A program made the position numbers and the translations under genes. Below are positions 25,806 to 34,271 of a stretch of DNA of 64,000 nucleotides, one piece after another. The stretch is taken from contig NZ_CP006271.1 of NCBI RefSeq assembly GCF_000737595.1, positions 2,294,001 through 2,358,000 of the forward strand. Reading direction: 5' to 3'. Below the pieces are notes generated by a model, which was given only the letters and a program-made list of their open reading frames with translations, had not been told where the DNA came from and searched no databases. Position 1 is the first letter of the stretch. Every line of letters begins with the position of its first letter. This stretch comes from Synechococcus sp. KORDI-52. Its GTDB lineage: Bacteria; Cyanobacteriota; Cyanobacteriia; PCC-6307; Cyanobiaceae.

Positions 25806-27401
25806 ATGCAGCCAAAACCGGTTATTAGCAGAATTCAACCGAAGTCGAAGCGCAACGGTTATGCAAGCATGAGTGAAATGGTCGTTGCAGCGACAGTCGG
25901 AACCGTATTAACAATGGCCTCCGGAGTGGCCTTGCATTCCACGGGCACATTGATCAATCAAACCGAAGACAAAGCAACGCTGCGTCAGAATTCCACCAAC
26001 GGGATGCGTCTGATGCGCTCAGAAATTGAGAGAAGCATGCACCTTGTGCTCAACAAATCAGAGGCATTCAGCGACGATCAAGCGCATATCAACCTGAGTG
26101 ACAGCCGTTACACGACCTTGGTGAGCGAGTGCAAGGCTCTTGCCGGCAATCGTCCCTTCAAGCCCGTCTTCGGCGTGAAGATGATTGAATTGAATGAACC
26201 TGTTCTCTACGGCATGAGCCTCGGATCAGGGGGATTCACGATCGAGCGTTGCGGGGCACCCCTGGACCCAGATGGAAAATACAATGAGACAGCCAGCGTT
26301 TTTCTTTCCCGCGTTCTCGAAGACGTTGGTGCGATTCCCTGCCGTAAGGAAAGCGAACTCCAAGAAGGTGAAAGTCTGGCCACTGTGTGTGAAGAAGATG
26401 GCCCCACCAAGGCTGACATTCTGAACAGCACAGATTTCACCTTTACCGCCGGCAAAACCCCAAGCCGTTCGGAACGCCAACCCGCGCTACGCGTAGAAAC
26501 CGACACCAATTACAAGTTGGTGAAGTTCATTGACCCGACCGAAGCAGAAGACACCATTAGCGAAAGCTTTATCAACAAGCTTGGGGTGGGTGATCGACAG
26601 GTGACCTATCAACCCCTGTATTTCACTGCCTTCGCACGCGCCGATAAGCGCGTGGAGAACTTTGGAGACGAGGGCCAGGGGGGACCGCTGACCGGCGCCT
26701 TCTTCCAGAACATCACAAGCAGCAATGTGCGCTTTGTGATCGACGGATCAGGATCCATGAGTGCCTGCGTGATGTGGGGTGATGGCTATGGCTCTTGGCG
26801 CACCTTCTATGACCCCAACCGAGGACGCTACCGGGACACACGACGGATTTGCGCCCTGACGCGCATGGAAGCCTTGATCAGTGAGATGACAATGATTCTT
26901 GAGCAGCTGCCAAACAACACCAAGATCGGACTCACCTCATTCAGTTCCAGTGGCTACAGGAACAACAAGGAGTGGAGTGAATCGACGAATGGACTGGTTC
27001 GCTTGGGGGACTCAGGCAAACGCGACTCAGCCATTCAGTTTGTCAACACCTTGGACAATGAACGGGTGACCCGATGGGGGGGAACTGATCCCTGGAATGC
27101 CATTCAAAAAGCCTTCGACGACACCGAAACAGACACGCTTTACCTGATGTCCGATGGTCAGCCCAACCGGGATCGCAATGGCGGGAGTTGGTCGAGCATG
27201 GATTATCAACCCACTGCAAACCACTATGCGGAAGGAAACATCAACCGCAAACACAACGGTGAAGACCGTGCGCTGATTGTGAATTCAACCTCCCTGGGCC
27301 TGGAGTCACCCTGGCTGGAACAACTTTCTGTGCTCACCCAAGGTTATTACAACCAAGTCGACAAGGATTCATTAACAGAGAGCCAAGAAAACATCAGTTG
27401 A
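25806..27401 (+). CDS. PilW-like minor pilin fused to a von Willebrand factor A domain
   Basis: The 531-aa protein has the prepilin segment NGYASMSEMVVAATVGTVLT, a PilW-like region to about residue 290, and then a VWA domain. The metal-ion-dependent adhesion site is complete: D313-G-S315-G-S317 in FVIDGSGSM, Thr427 in WGGTDPW and Asp450 in LMSDGQPN. VWA domains bind protein or glycan ligands through a bridging Mg2+ or Ca2+. In many type IV pili such a domain sits on the separate tip protein PilY1; here it is part of the PilW-like pilin. It ends cassette 2 and is the counterpart of the RTX-bearing protein of cassette 1. Confidence 0.88.
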   Translation: MQPKPVISRIQPKSKRNGYASMSEMVVAATVGTVLTMASGVALHSTGTLINQTEDKATLRQNSTNGMRLMRSEIERSMHLVLNKSEAFSDDQAHINLSDSRYTTLVSECKALAGNRPFKPVFGVKMIELNEPVLYGMSLGSGGFTIERCGAPLDPDGKYNETASVFLSRVLEDVGAIPCRKESELQEGESLATVCEEDGPTKADILNSTDFTFTAGKTPSRSERQPALRVETDTNYKLVKFIDPTEAEDTISESFINKLGVGDRQVTYQPLYFTAFARADKRVENFGDEGQGGPLTGAFFQNITSSNVRFVIDGSGSMSACVMWGDGYGSWRTFYDPNRGRYRDTRRICALTRMEALISEMTMILEQLPNNTKIGLTSFSSSGYRNNKEWSESTNGLVRLGDSGKRDSAIQFVNTLDNERVTRWGGTDPWNAIQKAFDDTETDTLYLMSDGQPNRDRNGGSWSSMDYQPTANHYAEGNINRKHNGEDRALIVNSTSLGLESPWLEQLSVLTQGYYNQVDKDSLTESQENIS

Positions 27402-27422
27402 TCCGTCCAATGGAGATGAGAA

Positions 27423-27437
27423 GGAAGCTCAGCTTCC
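27423..27437. terminator. Short inverted repeat between convergent genes
   Basis: GGAAGCT and AGCTTCC form a perfect inverted repeat with a one-base centre, 21 bases after the stop of the PilW-VWA gene and overlapping the lepA stop codon. On the minus strand it is followed by a mildly T-rich run (TTCTCATCT). It may end both transcripts, but the fold would be a short stem of five pairs. Confidence 0.35.
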
Positions 27438-29249
27438 CCCTCCGTCGTTGAGCTTGAGCACAGCCATGAAGGCCTCTTGCGGCACATCCACCTTGCCCAT
27501 GGCCTTCATCCGCTTTTTGCCTTTGGCCTGCTTCTTCAACAGTTTCTTCTTTCGGGAGATATCACCGCCATAGCACTTGGCGAGCACGTCCTTACGGATG
27601 GCACTGATGCTGGTGGAGGCAATGATCCGGCTTCCGATTGAGGCCTGAATCGGGATCTTGAACTGCTGGCGGGGAATTAGTTCCTTGAGTTTCTCCACCA
27701 GCGCCTTGCCCACGTTGTAGGCCTTGTCCTGATGGACGATTGTGGTGAGAGCGTCGGCGCGCTCACCGTTGATCAGCACATCCAGGCGCACCAATTGGTT
27801 CTTGCGGTAGCCGATCAGGCTGTATTCCATCGAGGCATAGCCCTGGGTGCGGGTCTTCATCTGATCGAAGAAGTCGGTCACCACCTCGGCGAGAGGTAAT
27901 TCATAGATCAACGTCACCCGATCGGTGGTGATGTATTTCATGTCGATGTAGTCACCGCGCCGTTCCTGGCACAAGCCCATCAGAGCACCGTTGTAATCAT
28001 TCGGCGTATAGATCTCCATGCGCACATAGGGCTCTTCGATCGACTCACGCTTCTGCGGATCCGGAAGCGTGGCGGGGTTGTCCACCATCACCTCTGAGCC
28101 ATCGATCATGTTCACCTTGTAGATCACCGATGGGGCGGTGACGATCAGATCAAGGTCGTACTCGCGCTCCAGGCGCTCCTGCACGATCTCCATGTGCAGC
28201 AAGCCGAGGAAGCCGCAGCGGAAGCCGAAGCCCATGGCACTGCTGGTTTCCGGCTCGTACTTCAGCGCCGCATCGGAGAGCTGCAGCTTGTCGAGAGCAT
28301 CCCTCAGATCCGGATACTGATCAGCCTCGGTGGGGAACAGGCCGCAGAACACCATCGGCTTGGCCTCGGTGTAACCCGGCAACGGCTCATCCGCCGGTGC
28401 GTTCACCAGGGTGATCGTGTCGCCGACACGGGCATCGGCCACGGCCTTGATCGACGCCGCCAAGTAGCCCACTTCACCGGCGTGGAGCTCATTCACTTTC
28501 CTCTGATCCGGCGCCATGATCCCGATCTCATCGAGCTCATAGGTCTTCTTGCTGGCCATCAACAGCACCTTGTCTTTGCAGTTGATGCGGCCGCTCATCA
28601 CCCGGAAGTAGACGATCACACCCCGGTAGGGGTCGTAATAGGAATCGAAGATCAACGCCTTGGTGGGCTCCTCCACCGCATCCTTCGGTGGAGGCACCCG
28701 ATCCACAACGGCCTGCAGAATCTCGGGCACACCCATGCCGGTCTTGGCCGAGCAGGGAATGGCGTTGTCGCAATCGAGGCCGATGATCGCCTCCACTTCC
28801 TCCTTGATCCGATCCGGATCTGCACCGGGAAGATCGATCTTGTTCAGCACCGGGATGATCTCGAGATCGTTGTCCAGCGCCAGATACACATTGGCCAGGG
28901 TTTGGGCTTCCACACCCTGGCTGGCATCCACCACCAGCAACGCCCCTTCACAGGCCTGCAGGCTGCGGCTCACTTCATAGGAGAAGTCAACGTGGCCAGG
29001 GGTGTCGATCAGGTTGAGGACGTATTCCTGTCCATCAGCCGCCGTGTAATTCATCCGGGCGGCCTGGAGCTTGATCGTGATCCCCCGCTCTCGCTCGAGA
29101 TCCATGTTGTCCAGGAACTGGTCCTGCATGTCCCGGTTGGCCACGGTGCCCGTGTCCTGCAGCAAGCGGTCGGCCAGGGTCGATTTGCCGTGGTCGATGT
29201 GGGCAATGATGCAGAAATTGCGGATCCGTGAGACGGGAGCGTCGGTCAT
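27429..29249 (-). CDS. lepA: Elongation factor 4 (LepA)
   Basis: The product is 606 aa from the ATG at 29249. An in-frame GTG at 29315 would add 22 unrelated residues and is less likely. The GTPase motifs are present: G1 [10 protein letters not shown]3 [16 protein letters not shown]4 [10 protein letters not shown]. The EF-G-like domains and the LepA-specific C-terminal domain follow ([20 protein letters not shown], then a Lys-rich [16 protein letters not shown]). LepA is a ribosome-associated translational GTPase that affects initiation and back-translocation under stress. Length is normal. It is convergent with the pilin cassette and divergent from the SMR transporter gene. Confidence 0.98.
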   Translation of the reverse strand: MTDAPVSRIRNFCIIAHIDHGKSTLADRLLQDTGTVANRDMQDQFLDNMDLERERGITIKLQAARMNYTAADGQEYVLNLIDTPGHVDFSYEVSRSLQACEGALLVVDASQGVEAQTLANVYLALDNDLEIIPVLNKIDLPGADPDRIKEEVEAIIGLDCDNAIPCSAKTGMGVPEILQAVVDRVPPPKDAVEEPTKALIFDSYYDPYRGVIVYFRVMSGRINCKDKVLLMASKKTYELDEIGIMAPDQRKVNELHAGEVGYLAASIKAVADARVGDTITLVNAPADEPLPGYTEAKPMVFCGLFPTEADQYPDLRDALDKLQLSDAALKYEPETSSAMGFGFRCGFLGLLHMEIVQERLEREYDLDLIVTAPSVIYKVNMIDGSEVMVDNPATLPDPQKRESIEEPYVRMEIYTPNDYNGALMGLCQERRGDYIDMKYITTDRVTLIYELPLAEVVTDFFDQMKTRTQGYASMEYSLIGYRKNQLVRLDVLINGERADALTTIVHQDKAYNVGKALVEKLKELIPRQQFKIPIQASIGSRIIASTSISAIRKDVLAKCYGGDISRKKKLLKKQAKGKKRMKAMGKVDVPQEAFMAVLKLNDGGGS

Positions 29250-29314
29250 GCAGCGGCGGAATCCCGTCTCGGGTCCAGAAAGCGTCGTTGCCACGATCCT
29301 AAGGAGCGGCACCA

Positions 29315-29641
29315 ATGGTCATGAGCAATTCCTGGACCCTGCTGCTGCTGGCGATCAGCGCGGAGGTGATCGGCACCTCCTTCCTGCGCTTGTCAGAGGG
29401 CATGACCCGACCGCTGCCCACGCTGCTGGTGTTCAGCGCTTACGCCCTGGCGATGGCCTTGCTCTCCAAGGTGGTGTTGAGCATTCCCCTGGGAATCACC
29501 TATGCCCTGTGGAGCGGCATCGGCACCGTGGTGATCGTGCTGGTGGGGCGTTTCGCCTACAGCCAGATGTTGCAGCCCGCCCAGTTGGTCGGCATCGGCC
29601 TGATCACCGCCGGGGTGGTGTTGGTGAATCTGGGGGAATGA
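29315..29641 (+). CDS. Small multidrug resistance (SMR/EmrE-family) transporter
   Basis: The 108-aa protein has four transmembrane helices of the SMR family. The essential membrane-embedded Glu is in [20 protein letters not shown], and the later motif [20 protein letters not shown] is family-typical (YALW...G). It works as a dual-topology dimer that exchanges protons for cationic drugs, quaternary amines or, in Gdx types, guanidinium. The subtype is unclear. The start ATG at 29315 leaves a 65-base divergent region with lepA. The stop is 3 bases from the end of the convergent mqo gene. Confidence 0.93.
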   Translation: MVMSNSWTLLLLAISAEVIGTSFLRLSEGMTRPLPTLLVFSAYALAMALLSKVVLSIPLGITYALWSGIGTVVIVLVGRFAYSQMLQPAQLVGIGLITAGVVLVNLGE

Positions 29642-29644
29642 CGC

Positions 29645-31183
29645 TCAGGCGGTGAGCCCCAGCAGGGCATCGCTGCGTTCCCGCATCCGGTTCAACACCT
29701 CCGGGTCCTGCTGCGGGTCGTCATGGATGCTGGGCAACAGCGCTTGCAGCCGTTGCTGCCAGGCGTCGCTGTCGAGCCGTTGCTTGAAACAGCGCTGCAG
29801 CACCTCCAACATGATCGTCACCGCTGTGCTCGCTCCCGGGGAGGCCCCCAGCAGCGCCGCCAGGGAGCCATCACCGGAGGCCACAACCTCAGTGCCCAGC
29901 TGCAGCCGTCCGCCCTGCTTGCTGCGTTTGATGATCTGCACCCGCTGGCCGGCCACCGACAGGGTCCAGTCTTCAGCGCGAGCGGTGGGCATGAACTGCT
30001 GCAGCGCCTCATGCCGCTCGGCAGGGCTTTGGCGCAGCTGATTGATCAGGTACTGCACCAGTTCGAGATTGGTGGCGCCCACCTGCAGCATCGGCACCAG
30101 ATTGGTGGCACGAACGGAAGAGGGGAGATCCAGCAGGGAGCCCTGCTTCAAGAATTTGCTACTGAAGCCCGCAAACGGGCCGAACAGCAGCGAGCGCTTG
30201 CCATCGATCCAGCGGGTGTCGAGGTGGGGGACCGACATCGGTGGGGCCCCCACGGCTGCCTTGCCGTAGACCTTGGCCCGCTGACGATCGGCCAGCTGGG
30301 CATCACCGCAAACGAGCCAGAGGCCACTCACCGGGAAGCCCGCGAAATCAGCCGCCTCTGGAATCCCGGAGCGTTGCAGCAGCGGCAGGGCACCACCCCC
30401 AGCACCAAGGAAAATAAAGGGGGCCCGCACTTCTTTTTTGCCGGAGGGCCCCTTGAGCACCACACGCCAGTCGGCCTCGGTCATGTCGCTGCGGCGCAGC
30501 CGTTTGAGGTCCTGCACCTGAGAGCCATAGACAACAGTGAGCGTTCCGCTCTGCTGCAACGGCATCAGGTAGGCCCGGGTGAGGGTGCCGAAGTCCACAT
30601 CGGTGCCTCGATCAATCCGGGTGGCCGCCACCGGCTGCTTGAGATCACGGCCCGCCATCACCAGGGGCATCCATTCGGTGAGCTCGCTCTGGTCTTCGCT
30701 CCAACGCATCCGCGCAAAGGCCGACAGGTCCTTCAGTTGGCTGTAACGCTGACGCAGAAAGGCGATGTTCTCCGGCGTCCACACGGCACTGATGTGGGCC
30801 GCCTGGTGGAGGAAGCTGCTGGTGTCGAGGTCACCCCGTTCCTGGAGCGAGCTCCAGAACTCTAGGCTTCGTTCAAACGAGGCATTGATGGCCACAGCTT
30901 TGGCCGTCGCGACGGTGCCATCCGCCTGCATCGGGGTGTAGTTCAGCTCACAGTTGGCTGCATGGCCGGTGCCGGCATTGTTCACAGCCGCGCTGCTCTC
31001 CAGGGCAGGCGCTTCGAGGCGCTCCACCAACAGCAATCGCAGCTGCGGATCGAGTTCATGCAGCAGCGCCGCCAGGGTGGCGCTCATGATTCCGGCACCC
31101 ACCAGCACGGCGTCGTAACGGGCCTCTGGGTTGAACGAACCGTCGTGCTGCACCGGAGCTGGAGGGTTAACCGCTCTCGTCAC
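29645..31183 (-). CDS. mqo: Malate:quinone oxidoreductase
   Basis: The 512-aa FAD enzyme has the dinucleotide-binding motif YDAVLVGAGIMSATLAALLHEL near residue 25. It also has the Mqo signatures SSAAVNNAGTGHAANCELNY and KRSLLFGPFAGFSSKFLKQG, and ends with an SPGASTAVTIMLEVL helix that closes the FAD site. It oxidises malate to oxaloacetate on the cytoplasmic face of the membrane and passes electrons to plastoquinone. Size and motifs fit the family. The gene is divergent from the Nfu gene with a 50-base gap. Confidence 0.95.
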   Translation of the reverse strand: MTRAVNPPAPVQHDGSFNPEARYDAVLVGAGIMSATLAALLHELDPQLRLLLVERLEAPALESSAAVNNAGTGHAANCELNYTPMQADGTVATAKAVAINASFERSLEFWSSLQERGDLDTSSFLHQAAHISAVWTPENIAFLRQRYSQLKDLSAFARMRWSEDQSELTEWMPLVMAGRDLKQPVAATRIDRGTDVDFGTLTRAYLMPLQQSGTLTVVYGSQVQDLKRLRRSDMTEADWRVVLKGPSGKKEVRAPFIFLGAGGGALPLLQRSGIPEAADFAGFPVSGLWLVCGDAQLADRQRAKVYGKAAVGAPPMSVPHLDTRWIDGKRSLLFGPFAGFSSKFLKQGSLLDLPSSVRATNLVPMLQVGATNLELVQYLINQLRQSPAERHEALQQFMPTARAEDWTLSVAGQRVQIIKRSKQGGRLQLGTEVVASGDGSLAALLGASPGASTAVTIMLEVLQRCFKQRLDSDAWQQRLQALLPSIHDDPQQDPEVLNRMRERSDALLGLTA

Positions 31184-31233
31184 CCTATGGGGCCACTCCG
31201 TAACCTTGAGACCTCGATGTCTGGTTCATTCCG

Positions 31234-31479
31234 ATGAGCACTGAAACCATGGCCCTCACGCTGGAGAACGTGGAGAAGGTGCTGGATGAACTGCGTCCCT
31301 TCCTGATGGCCGACGGAGGCAACGTTGAGGTAGTGGAGCTGGACGGCCCGATCGTGAAAGTGCGCCTGCAGGGAGCCTGCGGCAGCTGCCCCAGCAGCAC
31401 GATGACCTTGAAGATGGGCATCGAACGCAAGATGCGCGAATCGATCCCCGAAGTGAGCGAAGTGGTGCAGGTGCTCTGA
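31234..31479 (+). CDS. Nfu-type iron-sulphur scaffold protein
   Basis: The 81-aa protein is the isolated NifU C-terminal domain: [20 protein letters not shown], then [20 protein letters not shown] with the CxxC motif in [18 protein letters not shown] that holds a labile 4Fe-4S cluster. In cyanobacteria this protein is the main scaffold delivering clusters to photosystem I and other apoproteins, and is essential. The ATG at 31234 is one of several possible starts nearby, with a shorter product from the ATG at 31249. Its stop overlaps the CTG start of the following gene. Confidence 0.95.
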   Translation: MSTETMALTLENVEKVLDELRPFLMADGGNVEVVELDGPIVKVRLQGACGSCPSSTMTLKMGIERKMRESIPEVSEVVQVL

Positions 31480-31766
31480 AGCGCCTCTTCGTCTACGGAT
31501 CACTGAAAAGCAATGGCAGCGCCCATCACCTGCTGAAGGGCGCCAAACGTGAGGGCGATGGGGTCGTTGATGGGTTCATCGCGATCGAACACCGGGGCTA
31601 CCCGATGCTGCGACGGGGCGTTGGTGCCGTCTCAGGTGAGGTGTATCAAGTGCCCGACTCTTGCTGGCCCGATTTGGATGTTTGGGAGGAGGTGCCTGAT
31701 CTGTACCAACGCTCAAGTGTGCCCCTGAGGGATGGCCGCAGGGTATGGCTCTATGAAGCGGCTTAG
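31476..31766 (+). CDS. Gamma-glutamylcyclotransferase-like (AIG2/GGCT) protein with apparent CTG start
   Basis: The frame is open for 96 codons and codes [18 protein letters not shown] at the N-terminus, the family YGSL substrate-binding motif, and [19 protein letters not shown] with the expected catalytic Glu. No ATG, GTG or TTG exists in frame between the preceding in-frame stop and the conserved start. The only sensible initiation codon is CTG at 31476, which overlaps the Nfu TGA (CTGA) exactly as ATGA overlaps do elsewhere in the window. Likely role: glutathione or gamma-glutamyl-amine turnover. It overlaps the convergent DUF4079 gene by 4 bases. Confidence 0.8.
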   Translation: MKRLFVYGSLKSNGSAHHLLKGAKREGDGVVDGFIAIEHRGYPMLRRGVGAVSGEVYQVPDSCWPDLDVWEEVPDLYQRSSVPLRDGRRVWLYEAA

Positions 31767-32449
31767 GGACAGCGCTTCAGAACAAAGTCGCAGGCATACA
31801 CCGCTGGTTTTTGCCAGCTCAATGGAATTTCAAGCAGATCCCGCGTGCCGGTGATGCCCTGCATCACAAACAGCAGCGCCGCCAGCACCGACGCCGTGAC
31901 GTGCAAACGACGCAGGCGAAGGTCCCGCAGGATCTCCGGCCGAGCCGCCAGGGAAAACAGCATCAGACCTGTGACGGCAACACCTGCCCAGTAGTGGGAC
32001 TGCCAAAACGCCGGCGACAAGGGGTTATCCGACAGCCGCCAAACCTCCGGCTGAGCTCCGAGGGTGAGCACACCGACCCAGGTGATCAAGCTGAAGCTGA
32101 GGCGCAGGGGGGCCGCCTTGCTTCGCCAAAGTGCAATCAGGCTCGCCACAGTGCCCAGAAGCACGATAAACAGCTGGGTGGCACGCGCCGTACCGCCGGC
32201 GAAATCAGCCAGGGGCTCCTTGCTGACGATGACCACCGTCAAGGCGATCAGCACCAGGAGCACCACGCCAGCAGCCAACCAACGACCCAGATCGCTGTGG
32301 TCGCGGCCCACGACGGGTGGGTGCTTCACCTTCGCAACACGACGTTGACGCGTCTGCCAAGCCAGACGCACCACCATCCCGATGAGGGGATAAATCACAA
32401 CAACCGCCAGGGCAGGATGAAGAATCCAGAACCAATCGGTAGTGGTCAT
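31763..32449 (-). CDS. DUF4079 membrane protein
   Basis: The product is 228 aa from the ATG at 32449. An upstream in-frame start at 32479 would add 10 residues and breaks the likeness to its paralogue. It has six hydrophobic helices. It opens with DWFWILHPALAVVVIYPLIG, has NPLSPAFWQSHYWAGVAVTG in the middle, and RLRRLHVTASVLAALLFVMQGITGTRDLLEI near the end, with His residues at helix ends that could bind haem. The 40414-41034 gene encodes a clear paralogue. The function of this cyanobacterial family is unknown to me. Confidence 0.8.
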   Translation of the reverse strand: MTTTDWFWILHPALAVVVIYPLIGMVVRLAWQTRQRRVAKVKHPPVVGRDHSDLGRWLAAGVVLLVLIALTVVIVSKEPLADFAGGTARATQLFIVLLGTVASLIALWRSKAAPLRLSFSLITWVGVLTLGAQPEVWRLSDNPLSPAFWQSHYWAGVAVTGLMLFSLAARPEILRDLRLRRLHVTASVLAALLFVMQGITGTRDLLEIPLSWQKPAVYACDFVLKRCP

Positions 32450-32635
32450 CGGCCAGCATCCATGCCTTATCAAGATCAAGCATGGCCAAAGGTCTTGATG
32501 CCACTACAAGCTGCGGTGCAAATTTAATTAATCGAACAAATCAAAATTCAAAAAGCGCAACTTTTCGCACCGCACATTTACAGAAAATAAAAAATGCATG
32601 TCTTAGACCAAAGGCATGCCTAGTGATCTGAGCCC

Positions 32636-33358
32636 ATGCAGGCAGCCCCCAAGCCGATTAACGAAGCAGCCAGGCTGAGATCACTCAGTGAGTATCGAAT
32701 CCTGGGAACCAAGCCTGAGAAGGCGTTTGACAACATCACCCGGATGGCCTCAGAGATCTGTCAGTCACCGATTGCACTGATCTCTCTGGTGGATGAAAAA
32801 CGTCAGTGGTTCAAATCAAAGGTGGGGCTTGAAGCCAGTGAAACCGACCGGGATGTCTCCTTCTGCGCCCATACGATTCTCGATTCCAAGCCTCTTGTTG
32901 TGGAGGACGCACTCTTCCACGAAAAGTTCAGAGACAACCCCCTCGTTCAGGAAGAACCCCACATCCGTCTTTACGCGGGCTTCCCCCTCAAAACCGACAT
33001 CAACCATCGCATCGGAACACTTTGCGTGATTGATCGCATTCCCAAATCACTAACCAATTCGCAATACAAGGTGATGGAGGGCCTGGCCGAGCAGGCCACC
33101 ACACTTTTAGAGCTCAGACGCCGCTCACTGGCTCTGATGGATGAGTTCTGCCAGATGCACAACCATCAAGGCTTGATCACCACGTGCAGCTACTGCAAAT
33201 CCATTCGTGACCGGGAAGGTTTCTGGCAGCCGATTGAACAGTTCCTGATGCAGCACAGCACGCTGAACTTCAGCCATGGCATCTGCCCCGACTGCATGAA
33301 TGAACACTTTCCCGAGATCCAAAGAAGTGAAGCTGAACCTTCGAACAATCGCGGCTGA
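32636..33358 (+). CDS. GAF-domain sensor protein with C-terminal Cys motif
   Basis: The 240-aa cytoplasmic protein has a GAF domain (residues about 15-165) of the type that starts RLRSLSEYRILGTKPEKAFD and ends GTLCVIDRIPKSLTNSQYKV. A short coiled region follows, then a C-terminal segment with TCSYCKSIRDREGFWQPIEQ and FSHGICPDCMNEHFPE. The paired CxxC motifs (CSYC, CPDC) plus His suggest a zinc or iron-sulphur site. The same tail is found at the end of many bacterial GAF/PAS proteins. There is no kinase or output domain, so it may act as a binding partner. Ligand unknown; no bilin-binding Cys-His pair is evident in the GAF core. Confidence 0.8.
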   Translation: MQAAPKPINEAARLRSLSEYRILGTKPEKAFDNITRMASEICQSPIALISLVDEKRQWFKSKVGLEASETDRDVSFCAHTILDSKPLVVEDALFHEKFRDNPLVQEEPHIRLYAGFPLKTDINHRIGTLCVIDRIPKSLTNSQYKVMEGLAEQATTLLELRRRSLALMDEFCQMHNHQGLITTCSYCKSIRDREGFWQPIEQFLMQHSTLNFSHGICPDCMNEHFPEIQRSEAEPSNNRG

Positions 33359-33709
33359 ATTCATGGACGCACAGCAATCAAGACAAGCACCAGTGATCGA
33401 CACCTCAAATCACACAACAGCCAGGTCAAAGGCCCTTTCGTCATGCCCATGGCAGATGTCCTCTGTCACACGCCCGAATTCAAGCCTTCACGGCTTCACC
33501 TCAACGGAAAACACCAAAGTGATCTCCATGTCCCAAGACAGTTGATCGCCAAAGGAAGAAGGTGTCCCTCAAGCGCAGACGAAACGTTCCAAACGAACCC
33601 GGTGGTCTTAGCAACTGAGTTGAAATACGGATCCATCGCATTCAGTAGCAAACAAAACCCTCTCCAGCTCGAGCTGCACGACAAGCTTGAATGATCTTGG
33701 AAGGTTGTT

Positions 33710-33874
33710 GTGAACGCTGGTCCTGCTTGCCCAATCCGATTCACCACCCCGGACAACCACAACGAATCACTCGCCGATCAATGCCTGACGGCAGCAGAGA
33801 TTGAATGGCGACGCTGGTCGGGATGGCAGATGGAACGAACTGCAGAAAAACGATTCAGAAAAAAATGGGCGTAG
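33710..33874 (+). CDS. Possible small protein (54 aa)
   Basis: A GTG at 33710 is preceded by GGAAGG at a suitable distance and opens 54 codons. The second half is Trp- and Arg/Lys-rich (EIEWRRWSGWQMERTAEKRF) and could form an amphipathic basic helix. No family is recognised. The region has no better alternative gene. It may be a short picocyanobacterial protein or a chance frame. Confidence 0.35.
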   Translation: MNAGPACPIRFTTPDNHNESLADQCLTAAEIEWRRWSGWQMERTAEKRFRKKWA

Positions 33875-33941
33875 GCGTTTCCGCACTGGCCAGGGATTTG
33901 AGATCGGACCCTCAACGACCTCAGTGTTGCCGTTGGGCGCT

Positions 33942-34199
33942 ATGGCATGGTTCTTGTGCTTGTCCATCGATGTGCTCTCCCGTTCTCCATTTCTGAATCG
34001 CCGTCGTCCTCAGGCCAGTCAGGTCGGTGACGTGGCCCTGTGCCGAGCTACGGCTCATCCTGGCCAGCAGAGCGTTCTCATCGGGCACAGCGTCAGCTCA
34101 GGCGCCTTCGAAGGGATAGCCGTCACGGGGGAAGGCCACGCCGGCATCCAACGTTTCGATCCAGCTCTCAAGCGATCACGCTGCAGGCTCACCATCTAG
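33942..34199 (+). CDS. Possible hypothetical protein (85 aa)
   Basis: An ATG at 33942 opens 85 codons beginning MAWFLCLSIDVLSRSPFLNR, with a short hydrophobic start and a region VGDVALCRATAHPGQQSVLI that could be a small beta barrel. There is no strong ribosome binding site. The frame is also open upstream to 33801. I do not recognise it, and the evidence for expression is weak. Confidence 0.3.
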   Translation: MAWFLCLSIDVLSRSPFLNRRRPQASQVGDVALCRATAHPGQQSVLIGHSVSSGAFEGIAVTGEGHAGIQRFDPALKRSRCRLTI

Positions 34200-34271
34200 T
34201 GCCTGGCGATGGCCTGATGATCCTGCCAACCTTGTGATTCCCATCCTTTGGCTCACGCCAGTGCCGTGACC

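Larger units (their letters stand above)
33359..34247. other. About 890 bases with no confidently coding gene
   Basis: Between the GAF gene and the aminotransferase several short frames overlap on both strands. None has a recognised domain. An 83-codon plus frame at 33443-33694 lacks a ribosome binding site. The two best candidates are listed separately (33710-33874 and 33942-34199). No RNA gene or clear repeat was recognised. Confidence 0.5.

Noticed and set aside
28194-29231. 345-codon open frame opposite lepA
   Set aside because: His/Gln/Arg-rich shadow without start-site signals or domain. The same applies to the 380-codon frame opposite mqo at 29723-30865.
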